Shown: in pieces, positions 60,643 to 64,000 of the stretch
How positions within the stretch are numbered: position 1 is the stretch's first letter
Layout of the letters: every line of letters begins with the position of its first letter
DNA from: CBDFJH01 sp965198095
Lineage (GTDB): Bacteria; Latescibacterota; UBA2968; GCA-2709665
Length of the DNA stretch: 64,000 nt
Assembly: GCA_965198095.1 (NCBI GenBank)
Contig: OZ240239.1
Coordinates: forward strand, 1,550,001 to 1,614,000
Reading direction: 5' to 3'
The notes under the pieces: model-generated
What the model saw: the letters and a program-made list of their open reading frames with translations, nothing else
The model's database searches: none
Told to the model about the DNA's origin: nothing
Translations under genes and position numbers: made by a program

Positions 60643-62019
60643 ATGGCCCTCGACGTGGAAAAATTCGATGTCATCGTGATCGGAAGCGGTCCGGGTGGGG
60701 AAGGCGCGGCGATGAAGGCTTCCAAAGCAGGAAAAAAGGTGGCCGTGGTGGAGCAAAACGCGGAGGTGGGGGGGAGCTGTACCCATCGAGCGACGATCCC
60801 GAGCAAGGGCCTGCGGCACGCGGTCCAGCACCTGGTCGAGACCGGCAGACACCGAGAAGCCCATTACCAGGATCTCCTGAAGTCCGCCGAGTCTGTCATC
60901 CGCGCACAGGTCGCTTTGAGGCGTGGGTTTTACGATCGAAACGACGTCGACGTCTTGGTGGGCCGGGCCGCGTTTCAGGACGAACATACGATTGAAGTGA
61001 CCCAGCCGAACGGTGGAGCGGCGCATTGTCGCGCCGACGGGTTCGTGATTGCGACGGGCTCGAGGCCCTACCATCCCCCCGATGTGGACTTCTCCCATCC
61101 CCGGATTGTCGACAGCGATTCGATACTGGACCTTCCGGAGCATCCCAGAACGTTGACAATCTATGGCGCAGGCATCGTAGGATGCGAATACGCATCCATT
61201 TTCAGAGGACTACGCATCAAGTTGAATCTGATCAACGCTCACGACAAGCTGCTGTCCTTTCTGGACGATGAAATCATCGATGCGCTTGCCTACCATCTGC
61301 GCGAGCAGGGCGCCCTGATTCGCCACAATGAGCACTACGAGAAGGTGGAGGCGGATGACAAAGGCGTCAGGCTCTTTCTCGAATCCAACAAGCAGATCGT
61401 AAGCGATGTCCTGCTCTGGGCAGAGGGGAGGACCGGCAACTCGGACGACATGGGACTGGAGAGCCTCGGGATCGAGACCGACCAGCGCGGCTGCATCGAG
61501 GTCAACGAAGACTGTCAGACCGCGCAGCGCCACATCTATGCGGTCGGAGATATCGTCGGCTACCCCAACCTCGCGAGCGCGGCCTACGATCAGGGACGAT
61601 TCGCGGCCACGCATCTGATTTTCGGCGAATGCGAAACGCACCTTGTCGAAGACATACCCACGGGGATTTACACCATCCCGGAGATCAGTTCCGTCGGGCT
61701 GAATGAACGCGACCTCACGGAGCAGAAGGTGCCTTATGAAGTCGGCCACGCCTTCTTCCGCCATCTGGCCCGTGCCCAGATTACCGGTCGGACAACGGGG
61801 ATGCTGAAGCTCCTGTTCCATCGGGATAGCTTGAAGATCCTCGGAATTCACTGCTTCGGCGCCGAGGCTTCGGAGATCGTCCATATCGGACAGGCCGTTA
61901 TGTCGCAGAAGGGTGAAGGAAACAGTTTGATGTATTTCATCAACACCACGTTCAACTATCCGACCATGGCGGAGGCGTATCGCGTCGCCGCTCTGAACGG
62001 ACTGAACCGGGTCCGATAG
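60643..62019 (+). CDS. sthA: Soluble pyridine nucleotide transhydrogenase (SthA-like)
   Basis: A 458-aa FAD enzyme that moves hydride between NADPH and NAD. FAD fold DVIVIGSGPGGEGAAMKASK; then VGGSCTHRATIPSKGLRHAV, where only one Cys is present in place of the redox-active disulfide of dihydrolipoamide dehydrogenases, as expected for SthA. NAD fold LTIYGAGIVGCEYASIFRGL (about residue 175), HIYAVGDIVGYPNLASAAYD (second FAD site), and the dimer domain LKLLFHRDSLKILGIHCFGA. It follows rhaM by 33 bp and precedes a Gfo/Idh gene, so it may balance cofactors for a sugar pathway. Confidence 0.92.
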   Translation: MALDVEKFDVIVIGSGPGGEGAAMKASKAGKKVAVVEQNAEVGGSCTHRATIPSKGLRHAVQHLVETGRHREAHYQDLLKSAESVIRAQVALRRGFYDRNDVDVLVGRAAFQDEHTIEVTQPNGGAAHCRADGFVIATGSRPYHPPDVDFSHPRIVDSDSILDLPEHPRTLTIYGAGIVGCEYASIFRGLRIKLNLINAHDKLLSFLDDEIIDALAYHLREQGALIRHNEHYEKVEADDKGVRLFLESNKQIVSDVLLWAEGRTGNSDDMGLESLGIETDQRGCIEVNEDCQTAQRHIYAVGDIVGYPNLASAAYDQGRFAATHLIFGECETHLVEDIPTGIYTIPEISSVGLNERDLTEQKVPYEVGHAFFRHLARAQITGRTTGMLKLLFHRDSLKILGIHCFGAEASEIVHIGQAVMSQKGEGNSLMYFINTTFNYPTMAEAYRVAALNGLNRVR

Positions 62020-62075
62020 TGGGCCTCCGGAGAACGCCTTCCGCAAGAGACGGAAGGGGGAAAGGAAAGGTTGGG

Positions 62076-63134
62076 ATGGCGAACAGATATCGAGCGTGCA
62101 TCGTTGGACTGAGCGGAATCGGGGCCGGCAAACCGAGCGCCGAAGGCCCTGCCGGACTCGGGCAGCGGATGCCGCACTCGCACGCAGATGCCTACTGCTT
62201 TCATCGCGATACCGAAATCGTCGGCGTATGCGACCTCGTCCAGGAAAAGATCGACGATTTCTTCGCGAGCTGGGGTGATGAAGTCCCGGAAGCAAAGGGG
62301 TACACCGATTACAGGGAGATGATCGACGCGCAGAAGCCCGATCTCCTCAGCGTCGTAACGTCGGACAACCGACACGCCGACATCGTCGTCTACGGCGCGC
62401 AATCCGGGGTACGGGGCATCTACTGCGAGAAGCCGATCGCGACCACGCTGGCGGACGCGGATCGGATGATCGAAGCCGTCGAGGCTTCGGGCACGGTGAT
62501 GAGCATCAACCATACGCGACGCTGGCTGCCGATCTTTCATCAGGTCAAACAAGAGCTGGAAGACGGGACGATCGGAGAGCTCAAACGGATCGTCCACGGT
62601 TGGGGCGGACCGAGGGCGATGCTGTTTCGGAACGGGACCCACAGGGTCGATATCGTCTGTTTCCTGGCCGGGTCCGATCCGGAATGGGTCTGGGCAGAGC
62701 TGGATGAAGGATACGAAGACTATTGGCCCTATCAGGGAGACGGAGGAAGAAATCCTGACCTCGAGCCGGGCTGTTCCGGCTATATTCACTTCAAGAACGG
62801 CGTGCGTGCCTTTTACAACGGCACGAAGAACGTCCGGCCGCGGCACGGCTACGAGCTGACGGGAACGAAAGGGTATATCTTTTTGTCTGAGCAGACCTGG
62901 GATGCGGAGATCCACACGGAGGGCGGTGCGCGCCGGATTGCCAACGACCCGCTCGTCTGCTTCGATTCGGCCTCGGCCGTGCGTGAGCTTATCCACGCGA
63001 TGGAAAACGGCGGGCAGACCATCTCTCCCCCCCGGGAGGCCCGAAAGACACTCGAAGTGCTCCTGGGGTTCATGGCCTCGCAGAAGAAGGGGAACGTGCG
63101 AGTCGATTTTCCCCTGGATGAAAACGCGGTTTAA
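62076..63134 (+). CDS. Gfo/Idh/MocA-family oxidoreductase
   Basis: A 352-aa NAD(P)-dependent sugar/inositol oxidoreductase. The ATG at 62076 has a purine-rich site (AAAGGAAAGG); the frame overlapping the sthA stop begins earlier but adds only low-value sequence. Rossmann start RACIVGLSGIGAGKPSAEGP, then EIVGVCDLVQEKIDDFFASW, YTDYREMIDAQKPDLLSVVT, and the catalytic EKPIATTLADADRMIEAVEA and SINHTRRWLPIFHQVKQELE. The C-terminal domain has GCSGYIHFKNGVRAFYNGTK. The expected substrate is a cyclitol, sugar or glycosyl-nucleotide. Confidence 0.9.
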   Translation: MANRYRACIVGLSGIGAGKPSAEGPAGLGQRMPHSHADAYCFHRDTEIVGVCDLVQEKIDDFFASWGDEVPEAKGYTDYREMIDAQKPDLLSVVTSDNRHADIVVYGAQSGVRGIYCEKPIATTLADADRMIEAVEASGTVMSINHTRRWLPIFHQVKQELEDGTIGELKRIVHGWGGPRAMLFRNGTHRVDIVCFLAGSDPEWVWAELDEGYEDYWPYQGDGGRNPDLEPGCSGYIHFKNGVRAFYNGTKNVRPRHGYELTGTKGYIFLSEQTWDAEIHTEGGARRIANDPLVCFDSASAVRELIHAMENGGQTISPPREARKTLEVLLGFMASQKKGNVRVDFPLDENAV

Positions 63135-63164
63135 GGGCCACGAAGACAGAAGAAGGAGACCTGC

Positions 63165-63578
63165 ATGAGCAGCCCCATTCAGAAGCCGTTGTCAGAAGTC
63201 GAAGTCGACAGGGACCACCTCTACCGAGAGGAGTCCTTCACCGATCTCAAAGTGGCCACGATCCGGCGGCTGGTGCCGATCAAGCCGGACGGTTCCGAAG
63301 ACGATACGCGCGAGGCGATCTTTACGGGACAGGCTCAGATTATGTCTCAAATGGGTCCCCTCCCGATCCAGTGTCAAATCGAAGCCAGGACGCTGGAGGA
63401 AGCCACGCGGAACTTTCCCGAAGCCATCGGACGGGCGGTCGAGAAGATGGTAGAGGAGGCGAAAGAGATGCAGCGTCAGGAGGCCTCGCGCATCGTGGTC
63501 CCCGGCGCCCAGTCGGGCGTGGGACTCCACCCTCCGGGGGGCGCGGCCCCTCTCGGCGGAAAGATCCCGCTGAGATAG
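63165..63578 (+). CDS. Hypothetical protein, 137 aa
   Basis: An ATG at 63165 with a strong AGAAGGAGA ribosome site. The product is acidic to neutral with an early strand-rich part (DLKVATIRRLVPIKPDGSED, REAIFTGQAQIMSQMGPLPI, CQIEARTLEEATRNFPEAIG) and a helix (RAVEKMVEEAKEMQRQEASR), then a Gly/Pro-rich tail. I do not recognise the family. It lies 30 bp after the Gfo/Idh gene on the same strand, so it may belong to that operon; no signal peptide or membrane helix is present. Confidence 0.7.
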   Translation: MSSPIQKPLSEVEVDRDHLYREESFTDLKVATIRRLVPIKPDGSEDDTREAIFTGQAQIMSQMGPLPIQCQIEARTLEEATRNFPEAIGRAVEKMVEEAKEMQRQEASRIVVPGAQSGVGLHPPGGAAPLGGKIPLR

Positions 63579-63884
63579 TCCGCCTCCTGAACGACGGCAT
63601 TCATTCTGGCCTGCAGGGTAGGACCTTTTAACGGGCCGGTGCAGAGCGCAAACCGCCTGGCGGGGGTCTCACGCAGAGAGATCCTCCAGCGCTGCCCTCC
63701 GGAATCGTCTCACCCCGCCGCTTCGCGCCTGGCGGCCAGAGCGGCCTTCCGCCGTCTGCACGTGTATGGGTCATTGAAGGCCACGTCCGTCGCGTACGGA
63801 TGGGCGGCACACGGAGACGACCGGCTGCGCTACGGTTGGGGAACGGCGTGATTGAATGGGACGACCGACACGAGAGTCGCTGAA
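63579..63884. other. Intergenic region, no gene supported
   Basis: 306 bp. One plus-strand frame (63639-63851) is open but has no ribosome site and an arginine-rich shadow composition. No promoter pair or terminator could be picked out. Confidence 0.35.
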
Positions 63885-64000
63885 TTGAATCCTTCCGACG
63901 CGGATCATCCGGACGACGGAACGGCCGGATTCCTCATCGATATCTTTCACCGGACTCAGGGCGGAAAGACGACGATTTTTGGCATCGGCAAGCTGGAGAC
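63885..64000 (+). CDS. Partial CDS, possible family-B DNA polymerase N-terminus
   Basis: The last 38 codons of the window form an open frame from a TTG at 63885 (an in-frame TTG at 63852 is an alternative; a stop lies just before). The translation includes GTAGFLIDIFHRTQGGKTTI and FGIGKLE, which resembles the start of DNA polymerase II (PolB)-type proteins, where a beta hairpin with FGxGRLExG is common. Only about 5% of such a protein is visible, so this is a weak assignment. Confidence 0.4.
   Translation, partial: MNPSDADHPDDGTAGFLIDIFHRTQGGKTTIFGIGKLE

Noticed and set aside
1..64000. tRNA, rRNA or CRISPR loci
   Set aside because: No T-arm GGTTCGAATCC in a cloverleaf context, no rRNA signature and no regularly spaced repeats were found by reading; a tRNAscan run would settle this.

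Overview
The window is GC-rich DNA from a Gram-negative-type bacterium. That follows from genes for ADP-heptose synthesis (LPS inner core), a FadL/OmpP1-like outer membrane protein, a lipobox lipoprotein and a periplasmic HtrA protease. Sigma-54 regulation, DUF2961, ceramidase-like and Gfo/Idh/MocA proteins together resemble uncultured, sugar-degrading FCB/PVC-type lineages (for example Latescibacterota-like). This placement is an inference from gene families, not from a marker gene. I saw no tRNA, rRNA or CRISPR.

Layout. 0-3 kb (minus): sugar-acid catabolism, with a YjhG-type dehydratase followed by a sugar-phosphate isomerase/epimerase that runs off the left edge. 3.3-4.6 kb: an HNH nuclease beside a decayed DNA-methyltransferase fragment. 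4.6-5.9 kb: serS. 6.5-24.9 kb (minus): one long, almost gap-free array that starts with hisG-hisD-hisC-hisB. It continues into heptose activation (a deoxyhypusine-synthase-like::RfaE2 fusion, then RfaE1) and then polysaccharide assembly: four glycosyltransferases, two polytopic membrane proteins, a flippase and a CmcI-type enzyme, with a GT9 heptosyltransferase pseudogene and a second remnant. A canonical -35/-10 pair lies about 360 bp upstream of hisG.

25.4-29.3 kb (plus): a phosphoesterase, uvrC, an alkyltransferase and a XerD-type recombinase. 29.3-36.1 kb: an accessory island that looks lower in GC. It begins with toxin and HTH remnants, and two 91-bp related remnants in the same orientation bracket most of it. 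It carries a secreted unknown protein, a GT4, a GT2 and two methyltransferases. 36.3-44.2 kb (minus): an envelope-associated operon (giant TPR protein, sigma-54 activator with degenerate receiver, HtrA, Xaa-Pro peptidase) behind a good sigma-70 promoter.

44.6-51 kb: metabolic genes (class V aminotransferase, ceramidase-like protein, RidA, DUF2961, MDR reductase). 51-52.5 kb: FetAB-type ABC exporter. 52.6-56 kb: a short UDP-sugar dehydrogenase, a FadL-like porin and a lipoprotein. 56.3-58.4 kb: an amino-acid permease fused to EIIA and TrkA-C domains. 58.8-64 kb (plus): DMT transporter, ProX-type deacylase, RhaM mutarotase, SthA transhydrogenase, Gfo/Idh oxidoreductase, an unknown 137-aa protein and the start of a possible family-B DNA polymerase.

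The most unusual items are the DHS-like::RfaE2 fusion inside the his-to-LPS array, the permease-EIIA-TrkA-C fusion, and the bracketed glycan island next to xerD.
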